A stretch of DNA of 64,000 nucleotides from Spongiibacter nanhainus. GTDB lineage: Bacteria > Pseudomonadota > Gammaproteobacteria > Pseudomonadales > Spongiibacteraceae. Below are positions 1 through 8,574 of this stretch, one piece after another; position 1 is the stretch's first letter, and every line of letters begins with the position of its first letter. The position numbers and the translations under genes were made by a program. The stretch is taken from positions 1,453,001 to 1,517,000 of the forward strand of contig NZ_CP066167.1 in assembly GCF_016132545.1 (NCBI RefSeq), read 5' to 3'. Under the pieces are notes generated by a model, which worked only from the letters and a program-made list of their open reading frames with translations, did not search any database and was not told where the DNA came from.

Positions 1-163
<163 letters not shown>

Positions 164-176
164 TTACTCGATATAA

Positions 177-196
177 TCAACAGTAGTGTCTATTAG
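177..196 (+). promoter_or_regulatory. Shared 20-bp motif, site A
   Basis: The sequence TCAACAGTAGTGTCTATTAG matches the consensus TCAACAnTGtTGTnCAnTAr seen at six intergenic places in this window. Its core CAACAGTAGTG (178-188) is a degenerate form of the 11-bp dyad CAAC-N3-GTTG. It sits just upstream of the nitronate monooxygenase start, where a bound protein could block transcription. Its role as an operator is inference. Confidence 0.45.
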
Positions 197-229
197 TGGT
201 CGCGGCTTTGCAATCCTTGGAGGGGCGTT

Positions 230-3200
230 TTACAGCTGCTTTAGCTCAACAAATTCAGGGGCGGCGCTGGATCGCGATGGGTTATCCAGTTCGCGAAGCA
301 AAGCCGTCAGTTGTGCCCGGTAGCGCTCTACCGAGGCCTCTTTCACAGGACCGTAGCCGCCGATTTCTGACGCGGCAGCGGCGATCTTGGTGGCGATGGC
401 GATATTGTCGGCCTCAAGCCGTGGCAGCAGTTCGCTGATTAGTGTGCGGTACTCCTCGATCAGTCGGCGCTCCATGCGGCGCTCGGGGAAGTAGCCAAAA
501 ATATCCAGCGCGGTGCCGCGCAATCCCTTAAAGCGGCGCAGCAGTTTGAATAGGCTCAGCATCCACGGCCCAAACTCCCGCTTTTTAGGGCGGCCGGTGG
601 CGCGATCTTTACCGGGGATGATCGGCGGCGCCAGGTTAAAGCTCAGCTTGTAGTCGCCATCAAACTGCTCCTGAATGCGCTGCAGAAAACGCGGATCGGT
701 GTACAGGCGGGCCACTTCGTATTCGTCCTTGTAGGCCATCAGCTTGGCCAGGGTCAGGGCCACCTGGCGGGCGAAGGCCTCGCCGCCGTCCAGGTGTGCC
801 GTCTTGGCGGCGACATCGTCGATAAAATCGCGGTAGAGCTTGGCGTAGGCGGCATCCTGATAGCGGGTCAGCAGACCTTCGCGGCTTTTCAGTACGTCGG
901 CCAGGGTGTCCAGCTTGGGCAGCTCTTCCCGGGGTTTTAGTGCGGCGGTCAGGGCGTTAAGGTCGTGGGCGGCGAGCCGGCCCAGGGCCAAAGTGCGCAG
1001 GTTGCCTTCCACAAAGGTGCCGTTAAGGCGGATTGCCTGCTGTACGGCTTCCAGGCTCAGCGGCAGCAGGCCGCGCTGAATAGCGTAGCCCAGCATCAGC
1101 ATGTTGGTGCCAATGCTGTCGCCGGTGAGATCGGTGGCCAGTTGACTGGCGTGCAGGTCAAAGGCCTGCCCCCCGGCCAGAGCCTCGATGATATTGGCCC
1201 GCAAGCGCGCTTCTCCCAAATCCAGGGTTTTATTGCTCTGGAAGTCGCCAGTGGGGGCCACGTCGTTATTAAGAATTGCCGCGGTTTCACCGGGTTTGAC
1301 GGTTTTCAACACGGCCGGGCTGGCGCCGACGATCATGTCGCAGGCCAGCACCAGATCGCTCATACCTTCACCCAGGCGGGAGCTGTAAATTTCTTTGGGG
1401 CTTCTGGCCAGGCGGATATGGCTGGTCACCGCGCCGCCTTTCTGGGCCATGCCGGTCATATCCAGTACCGTACAGCCCTTGTCGTCGATTTGCGCCGCCA
1501 TGCCCAGCAGGGCGCCGATGGTCAGTACGCCGGTGCCGCCGATTCCCGCCACCAGAATGTTGCAGCCGGCGTCGCCCATCTCGGCTTGGGTCGGTGCGGG
1601 CAGCGCGGCCACTAAGCTGTCCAGGCGGTCGGCGTCGCCGCCCACCCGCTTGGCGATCTTGCCGCCGGTGACGGTGACGAAGGAGGGGCAAAAGCCTTTG
1701 ACGCAGCTATAGTCTTTGTTGCACGTGCTTTGATCAATCTTGCGCTTGCGGCCCAACTCAGTCTCAAGGGGCAGGATGCTAATGCAGTTGGACTGCACCG
1801 AGCAGTCGCCGCAGCCTTCACACACCTCGGGATTGATAAACAGCCGCTTATTGGGATCTTCCATCAAGCCGCGCTTGCGGCGACGACGTTTTTCCGTGGC
1901 GCAGGTCTGTTCGTAGACAATGGCGGTCACGCCCTTCATCTCGCGGAGTTTGCGCTGCAGGCTGTCCATCTCGTCCCGGTGGTGAAGCTCGGCATTGGCC
2001 GGCAATTCCAGATGGCGGAATTGCTCGGGGTTGTCAGAGACCAGGTACACCGGCTTAACGCCCTCAGCCAGCAGCTGCTTGACCATATCCAGCGGGGTGT
2101 TTTGCTGTTCCACTGCCTGGCCGCCCGTCATCGCCACGGCGTCGTTGTAGAGCACTTTATAGGTAATATTGGTGTTGGCGGCGACAGCGGCGCGGATGCC
2201 CAAAATCCCCGAATGGGAATAGGTGCCGTCACCCATGTTCTGGAACATGTGGGGGGTATCCACAAATTGGGATACCGCCGTCCAGGGCGAGCCCTCATGG
2301 CCCATGGGCATAAACTGCATGGTGTCCCGGTCCATCACCACAGCAGCGAGGCCGTGGCAGCCGATGCCGCCCATGGCCTTGGAGCCCTCGGGCAGTTTGG
2401 TGCTGGTATTGTGGGGGCAGCCGGAACAGAAGTAGGCGGGGCGCACGGTGTTGCTACCCACGTTTTGGGCCTGTTCTTCTAGCTGAGAAAACTTTTCAAA
2501 ACGCGACTCGATTGCTTGGTCAGTTAAACCCAACTGGTCCAGCACGGTCTTTAGGGCGTGGCGCACTTTGCCGGCGCTGAGTTCGCCAATAGCCGGTAAC
2601 AGAGCCTTGCCGTGCAGGTCGCGCTTGCCGCTTAGGGCCGGACGTTGGTTATTATCCAGGTCGTAGAGGTGGCGGGCGATCTGGTCTTCCATCACCGGGC
2701 GCTTTTCTTCCACCACCAGCAGTGCCCGGCTACCTTTTGCAAAGTGACACAGACCCTGGGGGTCCATGGGCCAGATCAAACCGGGTTTGTAGAGCCGAAT
2801 GCCCAGCTCCTTGCAGCGTGCATCGCTCAAGCCCAGATCGGCAAAGGCCTGGCGCACATCCAGATAGGCCTTACCGGCGGTGACGATACCCAGCTCGCGT
2901 TTGTCGCCGTCCACCATCACCTTGTCGATGCCGTTGGCCCGGGCAAAAGCGGTGGCGGCAGGCAGGCGGTAGTTAACCAGCCACTCTTCTTCCACCAGTG
3001 GTGGCAGGTTGGGGCGCAGGTTAAGGCCCTCCGGGGGGATCACCACATCTTGGGGTGTCGTGTAGTCCCGGTACGGGTCGGGCAGCTCGACACAGCCGGA
3101 CAGGTCCAGGGTGTCGGTGATGGTTTTGAGACCCACATAACAGCCGCTGTAGCGGGACATCTCCAGACCAAACAGCCCAAACTCGATAATTTCGCCGATG

Positions 3201-3724
3201 GTGGCGGGGTAGAGGATGGGGACAAACGCCGCCATCAAGGTGTTTTCACTTTGGTGGGCGCTGTCGGAGGATTTACCGCCGTGGTCGTCGCCGGCAACGA
3301 TCAAAAAGCCGCCTTTGGCCGAGGCGCCTTCGTAGTTGCCCAGTTTCATCGACTCGCAGGCCCGGTCGACGCCAATGCCTTTGCCGTACCAGATGCCGAA
3401 GACGCCATCCAAATCGGATTTCCCGAACCAGTGTAGCTCCTGGGTGCCGCGAATCGAGCTGATCGCCAGCTCCTCGTTGAGGCCGGGACGGAACACAATG
3501 TTGTGCTCATCCAGCAGCTTTTGCGCCCCCATCAGGGCAGAGTCGTAGACGCCCAGTGGTGATCCCCGGTAACCGGAGATAAAACCGGCGGATTTGATGC
3601 CCATTGCCCGGTCCCGGCGAATTTGATCCAGGGGCAACCTCACCAGGGCCTGGTTGGCGTTCATAAACACCTGACCGGAGGCCTGGAGATATTTGTCGTC
3701 TAGGCTGACATCGGCTTTCGTCAT
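230..3724 (-). CDS. Indolepyruvate:ferredoxin oxidoreductase family protein, fused subunits
   Basis: This 1164-residue protein joins all subunits of a 2-oxoacid:ferredoxin oxidoreductase that decarboxylates an aryl- or branched-chain 2-oxoacid to the acyl-CoA, using thiamine diphosphate and Fe-S clusters. The N-terminal pyrimidine-binding domain covers about residues 15-230. The CSGCPHN motif near 433 and the GDG (498-500) to NDA (about 527) region form the ThDP site. Eight clustered cysteines near 635-646 and 668-679 look like a ferredoxin-type cluster domain. The gamma domain starts near 722 with GIGGTGV and carries the MAQKGG motif. The C-terminal 200 residues are the usual family extension. 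Length is normal for the fused proteobacterial form. The gene lies alone between the VOC gene upstream and the nitronate monooxygenase downstream. The exact 2-oxoacid is not determinable. Confidence 0.92.
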   Translation of the reverse strand: MTKADVSLDDKYLQASGQVFMNANQALVRLPLDQIRRDRAMGIKSAGFISGYRGSPLGVYDSALMGAQKLLDEHNIVFRPGLNEELAISSIRGTQELHWFGKSDLDGVFGIWYGKGIGVDRACESMKLGNYEGASAKGGFLIVAGDDHGGKSSDSAHQSENTLMAAFVPILYPATIGEIIEFGLFGLEMSRYSGCYVGLKTITDTLDLSGCVELPDPYRDYTTPQDVVIPPEGLNLRPNLPPLVEEEWLVNYRLPAATAFARANGIDKVMVDGDKRELGIVTAGKAYLDVRQAFADLGLSDARCKELGIRLYKPGLIWPMDPQGLCHFAKGSRALLVVEEKRPVMEDQIARHLYDLDNNQRPALSGKRDLHGKALLPAIGELSAGKVRHALKTVLDQLGLTDQAIESRFEKFSQLEEQAQNVGSNTVRPAYFCSGCPHNTSTKLPEGSKAMGGIGCHGLAAVVMDRDTMQFMPMGHEGSPWTAVSQFVDTPHMFQNMGDGTYSHSGILGIRAAVAANTNITYKVLYNDAVAMTGGQAVEQQNTPLDMVKQLLAEGVKPVYLVSDNPEQFRHLELPANAELHHRDEMDSLQRKLREMKGVTAIVYEQTCATEKRRRRKRGLMEDPNKRLFINPEVCEGCGDCSVQSNCISILPLETELGRKRKIDQSTCNKDYSCVKGFCPSFVTVTGGKIAKRVGGDADRLDSLVAALPAPTQAEMGDAGCNILVAGIGGTGVLTIGALLGMAAQIDDKGCTVLDMTGMAQKGGAVTSHIRLARSPKEIYSSRLGEGMSDLVLACDMIVGASPAVLKTVKPGETAAILNNDVAPTGDFQSNKTLDLGEARLRANIIEALAGGQAFDLHASQLATDLTGDSIGTNMLMLGYAIQRGLLPLSLEAVQQAIRLNGTFVEGNLRTLALGRLAAHDLNALTAALKPREELPKLDTLADVLKSREGLLTRYQDAAYAKLYRDFIDDVAAKTAHLDGGEAFARQVALTLAKLMAYKDEYEVARLYTDPRFLQRIQEQFDGDYKLSFNLAPPIIPGKDRATGRPKKREFGPWMLSLFKLLRRFKGLRGTALDIFGYFPERRMERRLIEEYRTLISELLPRLEADNIAIATKIAAAASEIGGYGPVKEASVERYRAQLTALLRELDNPSRSSAAPEFVELKQL

Positions 3725-3842
3725 GGGGTGCTACTTCGTTACGGCCTGTGGCAGGGCTACAGCCTGCCACTGGCAAAAAGTGGGGTGCTCCCGACAGCGG
3801 CGGTCATTGGCGCCGGGCCCGGGAGCGCTGTGGCCAAACTTA

Positions 3843-4328
3843 TCAGGCCTTTTTGCTAATGGGCGGCAATTGATCTAACGGGAAATCGCAGTTTTCGTCG
3901 ATGGTTTCCTGAATTTCGATCAAGTTACCCTCCGGATCGCGTCCGTAGCAGGTTTTTACGTGACCGACGTTAATCGGTTCCGGCTCGGGAAACGTCATGC
4001 CCACCTGCTTTAAGCGCTCAAACTCTTCCTCAATGCCCACCACATCCACGCAAAAGTGGGTGTAGCCCTTGTCGAACGGGTCCAGGCCCTTGGTGTTGTT
4101 GGGCTCGGGGGCGCTGTACTGGAACATTTCGATATAGCAGGTGCCGGCCTTAAGCATGGCGCCACGGGATGCGGAGCCCTTCACCGCCACGATACGGTCG
4201 ATAAAGTCGTCGTTTTCCCAGGCGAAGGGTTCGCCAACAACCTCAAAGCCAAAGGCTTCGTTGTAAAACTTGATCATCCGGTCCATATCGTGGACGTGGA
4301 TGGCGACGTGGTGAATGCCTCTGATCAT
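3843..4328 (-). CDS. VOC-superfamily (glyoxalase/dioxygenase fold) protein
   Basis: The 161-residue protein shows two beta-alpha-beta-beta-beta modules. The likely metal ligands are H7 in IHHVAIHV, a Glu in CYIEMFQY, the His in YTHFCVDV and a Glu in EGNLIEIQE, the usual one-per-module HEHE arrangement of glyoxalase I/methylmalonyl-CoA epimerase relatives. It is divergent from the amidohydrolase gene and follows no obvious operon partner; the large oxidoreductase is 118 bp downstream on the same strand. A role in isomerising or cleaving a catabolic intermediate is plausible but inferred only from the neighbourhood. Confidence 0.85.
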   Translation of the reverse strand: MIRGIHHVAIHVHDMDRMIKFYNEAFGFEVVGEPFAWENDDFIDRIVAVKGSASRGAMLKAGTCYIEMFQYSAPEPNNTKGLDPFDKGYTHFCVDVVGIEEEFERLKQVGMTFPEPEPINVGHVKTCYGRDPEGNLIEIQETIDENCDFPLDQLPPISKKA

Positions 4329-4636
4329 TATTGTCCCCCCTCGGGCAGCAAATTGGGCAAGGTCCGAGAAGTTTACTCAGAGTCGCATATAGCGGGTAAG
4401 AGCCCTGGCAGAGGTAGGCAAGTTGCTGTTCTGTCGTGGTCATTTTGGTGTTTACCGGCGCTGGGCATAATGCTGAGCTATAGAGCACCGCCGGCTTGAG
4501 GCCAAGCGCCCAGCTGCGGTAGCCGGCTGAAGTAAGCTGCCATAACCAGCGCAGCCACGTTGCAATGATAATGATACAGGCTGCCGGCACTGGGGAGAGC
4601 CCGGCGAGACGAGCCTGGTATGAGGAGAGAATGCCC
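4329..4636. other. Divergent intergenic region
   Basis: This 308-bp stretch separates the minus-strand VOC gene from the plus-strand amidohydrolase gene and must hold both promoters. I found no convincing dyad operator, terminator or small gene. The shared 20-bp motif is absent. A short AT-rich run at 4564-4576 was considered as a Fur box and rejected. Confidence 0.5.
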
Positions 4637-5884
4637 ATGAGCAAAACACTGATACGCGGCGCCCGCATCTGGGACGGTTCCGGCGCAGAGCCCACCAACG
4701 GCGATCTGCTGATCAATGGCGACCGCATCGAAGCGGTGGGCAGCGGTCTGTCTGCGGAGGGCTGCGAGGTGATCGATGCCCAGGGCATGTTCCTGATGCC
4801 GGGCATGACCGAGGGCCACGGCCATCTGTCTTTTGACAACGTCACCGCCACCGAAGATCTGATCAAACCCGGGGTTGAAGAGCATACCCTGCTGACAGCT
4901 CGGGTGGCTGAGCGTTTGCTGGACCAGGGCTTTACCAGCGTGTGGGGCGCCTCCGAGGCCAAGCTGCGCTTGGGCGTGGCGGTGCGCAACGAAATCGAGG
5001 CCGGCAACCTGAAAGGCCCCCGCATCCGCGCCGGCTCACTGGAAATCTCCGTCACTGGCGCCATGGGCGACGAGAGTCGTCTCCACGATCCCCGCCCCGG
5101 CGGTCCGTCGCATATTGTCGATGGCCCGGAAGAAATGCGTAAAGCCGTGCGCCTGGCCTGCCGCGAGGGCTGTGACAACATCAAGCTGGACGTGTCCGGC
5201 GATCCTTTCTATCCCGGCACACCGGCCAATACCACGCCGATGAGCTATGAAGAGGTCAAGATGGCGGTGGATACCGCCCATTCCTTTGGCAAACGGGTGA
5301 ACGCCCACGTGCGCTCTATAGCCGGTGCCAAAGTCTGCTTGAAGGCCGGCGTCGATGCGCTGTTCCACTGCGAATTCACCGACGAAGAAGCGCTGGATAT
5401 GTTTGAAGAGGCCAAAGACCGGGTTTACGTGGTACCCACTGTCAGCCTGTTCCACACCCTGTTGTATGAGGCCGAACCCTACATGAGTGCCGATGTTGCG
5501 CGGATGATGGGCATCGACCGCCTGCTGGAGGCCAGCCAGGAGACTCACACGGCACTGCGTAAGCGCGGCATCAAGCACGTTATCGGCGGCGACTTTGGCT
5601 TTGCCTGGAGCCCCAACGGCACCAACGCCCGGGACATCGAATTTTTCGTTAAATACTACGGCTACAGCCCCGCCGAGGCTTTGGTCTGCGCCACCGCCAA
5701 CGGCGGCGCCATGATGACCATGGGTACCGACGAAAAACTGGGACTGCTCAAAGAGGGCTACCTGGCCGATATGCTGCTGGTTAATGGCGACCCCCTCACC
5801 GACACCGCTGCGGTGGTGGATGCCAACAACCTGAAACTGATTATGAAGGGCGGGGTGGTGCACAAAAACACCACGGCTGCCTGA
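4637..5884 (+). CDS. Metal-dependent amidohydrolase (imidazolonepropionase-like)
   Basis: The 415-residue protein has a composite beta-sandwich plus TIM-barrel layout. Expected metal and catalytic residues are visible: HGH at 61-63, K183 (probably carboxylated), H224, H244 and D319 in GGDFGFAW. It probably hydrolyses a C-N or C-O bond in a cyclic substrate. I chose the ATG at 4637 over those at 4565 and 4631 because GAGGAG at 4622-4627 then has about 9 nt spacing. A Rieske oxygenase gene follows after 51 bp, so the pair are probably co-transcribed. It may open or trim a ring before or after hydroxylation; the substrate is unknown. Confidence 0.88.
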   Translation: MSKTLIRGARIWDGSGAEPTNGDLLINGDRIEAVGSGLSAEGCEVIDAQGMFLMPGMTEGHGHLSFDNVTATEDLIKPGVEEHTLLTARVAERLLDQGFTSVWGASEAKLRLGVAVRNEIEAGNLKGPRIRAGSLEISVTGAMGDESRLHDPRPGGPSHIVDGPEEMRKAVRLACREGCDNIKLDVSGDPFYPGTPANTTPMSYEEVKMAVDTAHSFGKRVNAHVRSIAGAKVCLKAGVDALFHCEFTDEEALDMFEEAKDRVYVVPTVSLFHTLLYEAEPYMSADVARMMGIDRLLEASQETHTALRKRGIKHVIGGDFGFAWSPNGTNARDIEFFVKYYGYSPAEALVCATANGGAMMTMGTDEKLGLLKEGYLADMLLVNGDPLTDTAAVVDANNLKLIMKGGVVHKNTTAA

Positions 5885-5935
5885 TTGGACTAACCTGACG
5901 CTGAAAAAGCCAAAGACCGAATCTGGAGAGCGACG

Positions 5936-7330
5936 ATGACTGCACAACCCAATGTTAAAAAAGGTGAAGCTCGCTGCCCCGACGCACCGAGCACCCAAGA
6001 AATTATCGCCAAAGATGCCTACCAGGCTCCGGCCTGGGTACGCTGCGAATCCTACGAATTCCTCGGTGATGAAGACATCTCCACCGACCGCTACTACGAC
6101 CCCGAGTTCGAGCGCAAAGAGTACGAAAACCTGTGGACCCGTACCTGGCAGTTTGCCTGCCGGGAAGAGCATATCCCCGAGGTGGGCGACTACTACGTCT
6201 ACGATATCGGTCGCAAATCCTTCCTGGTCACCCGGGTGGCAGAAAACGAAGTGCGGGCCTACTACAACGCCTGCTTGCATCGCGGCACCAAGCTGCGCGC
6301 CTCCGGCACCGACGGCTGCGCCAATGAGTTCAAGTGCCCCTTCCACGGCTGGACCTGGAACCTGGACGGCAGCCTGCAACTGGCCCAAAACGGCTGGGAC
6401 TTCCCCCACGTTAAGGCCGAAGAGTTTGAACTGCCCCAGGCTAAAGTGCAGGTCCTGGCAGGCTTTGTGTTTATCAATATGGACCACGACGCGCCGGCCC
6501 TGGAAGACTACCTGGGCGACGAGTTTATGTCTCACCTCAATGCCTGGAAGCTGGAAGACCGCTACATCCATTGCCACGTCAGCAAAGTGATTCCCGCCAA
6601 CTGGAAGCTCACTATGGAAGCCTTTATGGAGGCCTACCACGTGATCGAGACCCACCCCCAGGTGGCGCCTTCCAATGCTGACGCCAACTCCCAGTACGAC
6701 ACATTCGGCGAGCACGTCGACCGCTTTATTTCACCCTTAGGTGTGGTCAGCCCCCACCTGGCTGGCGAGTACAGCGAGCAGGATGTGTTCAACATGTTTA
6801 CCCTGGGTGACAGCGGGGCCCTGGGCGATGCCGAGCGCACACTCAGCGACGGCGAAACCGCCCGTGCCGCCATGGCCAAAATGTTCCGGGGCATGTTTGA
6901 AGAAGCCGCCAACGCCGATCTGAGCCACATCTCAGACTCCGAGCTGCTGGACTGCTTCTCTTACACCGTGTTCCCCAACTTGTTCCTGTTCGCCGGTATC
7001 TCCCTGCCGATGATCTACCGCTTCCGTCCGGTCCCCGGCGACCTGCGCAAGTGCTTGTATGAAGTCTTCTTCCTGCGTCCCGTCCCCAAAGACGGCGAGC
7101 GTCCCGATCCCGCCGAGTGCGTCCACCTGGAAGAGCACCAGTCCTTCACCGAAGCTGAAGGTATGGACGAAGGCTTTGGCGTGATCCTGGATCAAGACAC
7201 CGAAAACCTGCTGCTGCAACAACAGGGCGTGGAAGCCAGCGCCAAGCCCGGCATCACCCTTGGCAACTACCAGGAAATCCGCGTGCGTCATTTTGAGCAA
7301 GCCGTCGACAAATACGTGTCCGGCAAGTAA
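5936..7330 (+). CDS. Rieske-type aromatic-ring hydroxylating oxygenase, alpha subunit
   Basis: The 464-residue protein is a Rieske non-haem iron oxygenase catalytic subunit. The [2Fe-2S] ligands are C113, H115, C134 and H137 (C-x-H-x18-C-x2-H). The catalytic domain carries the mononuclear iron motif MEAYHVIETH with H235 and H240, and E232 in the place of the usual bridging acid; an Asp ligand would lie further downstream. No beta subunit or reductase gene is adjacent, so it is probably an alpha-only (homotrimer) enzyme fed by the Rieske ferredoxin encoded 95 bp downstream. It would hydroxylate or demethylate an aromatic or alicyclic substrate. A strong terminator follows immediately. Confidence 0.93.
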   Translation: MTAQPNVKKGEARCPDAPSTQEIIAKDAYQAPAWVRCESYEFLGDEDISTDRYYDPEFERKEYENLWTRTWQFACREEHIPEVGDYYVYDIGRKSFLVTRVAENEVRAYYNACLHRGTKLRASGTDGCANEFKCPFHGWTWNLDGSLQLAQNGWDFPHVKAEEFELPQAKVQVLAGFVFINMDHDAPALEDYLGDEFMSHLNAWKLEDRYIHCHVSKVIPANWKLTMEAFMEAYHVIETHPQVAPSNADANSQYDTFGEHVDRFISPLGVVSPHLAGEYSEQDVFNMFTLGDSGALGDAERTLSDGETARAAMAKMFRGMFEEAANADLSHISDSELLDCFSYTVFPNLFLFAGISLPMIYRFRPVPGDLRKCLYEVFFLRPVPKDGERPDPAECVHLEEHQSFTEAEGMDEGFGVILDQDTENLLLQQQGVEASAKPGITLGNYQEIRVRHFEQAVDKYVSGK

Positions 7331-7347
7331 GCGGTTATACTCCCCAG

Positions 7348-7372
7348 CGCCCGGTCGATACCGGGCGTTTTT
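7348..7372 (+). terminator. Rho-independent terminator after Rieske oxygenase
   Basis: An 8-bp perfect stem (CGCCCGGT / ACCGGGCG, 4-nt loop) is followed by five T. It separates the oxygenase from its probable ferredoxin, so the ferredoxin is either reached by read-through or has its own promoter. Confidence 0.85.
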
Positions 7373-7425
7373 GTGTCTGGAGCCGCCGGGTTGGTTTCAG
7401 TCAGCGTGCGTGAGAGGTCGAAGTT

Positions 7426-7737
7426 TTGTCAGAAGAATTTACCCGTTTTTGCAAGGTAGAAGAATTGCCCTCCGGCGGCAAAAAAGCCGCCAAAATTAAC
7501 GATACCTGGGTGCTTGTATGCAATGCCAAAGGCAAATTGCTGGCGGTGTCTAACTGGTGTTCCCACCAAAAAAAGCCGCTGGTTAATGGCCGGTTGCGCA
7601 ACTGCGCCATCACCTGCCCAGTGCACGGGGCCAAGTTTAATCTCGAGACCGGTGAGGCCTTGAACCTGCCGGCGACACAGCCGATTCCCACGTATGAGGT
7701 TAGAGTCGTTGACGACTGGGTGGAGGTTAAGGTTTGA
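7426..7737 (+). CDS. Rieske [2Fe-2S] ferredoxin
   Basis: A 103-residue soluble Rieske ferredoxin with ligands C45, H47, C64 and H67 (C-x-H-x16-C-x2-H). Such proteins hand electrons from a reductase to Rieske oxygenases, and the neighbour upstream is one. No ATG is available near the conserved N-terminus; the TTG at 7426 is preceded by GAGAGG with 8-nt spacing and is the best start. No ferredoxin reductase gene occurs in the window, so the reductase must be encoded elsewhere. Confidence 0.9.
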   Translation: MSEEFTRFCKVEELPSGGKKAAKINDTWVLVCNAKGKLLAVSNWCSHQKKPLVNGRLRNCAITCPVHGAKFNLETGEALNLPATQPIPTYEVRVVDDWVEVKV

Positions 7738-7828
7738 CGCTGACGCGTCGGTTGGTTTTTTTGGTGCTCTGTCGAGTTTGTATTGGCATACAGACAGCAC
7801 GGGTTTCACTCGGGCCGTCCTTGGCCCT

Positions 7829-8416
7829 CGCCCTGCGGGCACTCTGTCGAGAGTGTATTTGTTATTCCATAGCAAGGGTTTCGCCCTGCTGGGCGAGTTC
7901 CTTTTCTTTGTTTGGCCAAAGAAAAGGAACCAAAAGAAAGGCCACCCTATCGCTCGCCCTGCCGGTTCCCTGCGCTTCTCGCCATTCAATGAAAACGCTG
8001 CGGAACTCGCCTGACGGCTCAAACAGTCCTCGCTAAAAGCTCTTTCATTGAATGGCTGCGATGCTCGGCGAGCTCAAAGGGGAATAAACCCCGGTGCCAG
8101 TAGCAAGAAAAGAACACGATCTTTTTCGGCGTGGCACCCCTGGGCCCCTTCAGGACCGCTGAGCATCGCAGGGGCAAAACGGAATAAGCGCGAGGACTGT
8201 TTGAGCGAAGCGAGTTCCGCAGCGCCCGTTTTGGCCCGAGAAGCGCAAGGAACTGCTGGCGTCTTTTTGCCAGCAGCGGTACTGCAGGGTGTCTTTTCTC
8301 TTTGCTTACTTTCTCTTTGGACAAGCAAAGAGAAAGTCAGTCGCCCAGCAGGGCGAAAATCGTGCTAAGAATTAGCCAATATCCCCTCGACAGAGTACCC
8401 AGCCCCCGGCAGGGCA
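7829..8416. repeat. Large concentric imperfect palindrome (intergenic element)
   Basis: The whole stretch folds back on itself about a centre near 8115. Perfectly complementary arm segments are 7841-7851/8386-8396 (11 bp), 7879-7896/8341-8358 (18 bp), 7997-8010/8210-8223 (14 bp), 8017-8033/8190-8206 (17 bp), 8056-8066/8161-8171 (11 bp) and 8093-8099/8132-8138 (7 bp). Each arm also holds a local hairpin: 7897-7910/7917-7930 (14 bp) and 8308-8319/8326-8337 (12 bp). Several overlapping short ORFs cross it, but none resembles a protein. It looks like a dispersed non-coding repeat of the kind often seen between genes in gammaproteobacteria; copy number elsewhere cannot be seen from this window. 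Confidence 0.85.
7982..8055. repeat. Nested 13-bp inverted repeat inside the palindrome
   Basis: CCATTCAATGAAA at 7982-7994 is repeated in inverted orientation at 8043-8055. It lies off the main axis, so it would compete with the long-range pairing of the left arm, giving an alternative fold. Confidence 0.7.
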
Positions 8417-8574
8417 CCATCCCCCACAACGCCCCGTCGCGCGCCAAGCGACACCACATCCCCCCGCATCTATTGCCAAAAGAATCGCACCCCCGGTGGA
8501 GAGCCCATGCCACCGATCTCATACTATTCTAGACTGTAAAGTAGTAACGACTAAAAACACTAAAGGAACACACC

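Noticed and set aside
4564-4576. Possible Fur box (AATGATAATGATA)
   Set aside because: Only one half matches the 7-1-7 Fur consensus; the second half is not complementary, and the neighbouring gene has no iron-uptake role.
5036-6715. 559-codon open frame on the minus strand
   Set aside because: It lies antisense to the amidohydrolase and Rieske oxygenase genes, which have complete motifs; its translation is Val/Gly/His-rich, as expected from a mirrored GC-rich codon pattern.
7694-8368. Several 60-197 codon frames on both strands over the palindrome
   Set aside because: They overlap each other in all directions, follow the inverted arms and show no protein-like pattern; the region is explained by the repeat.
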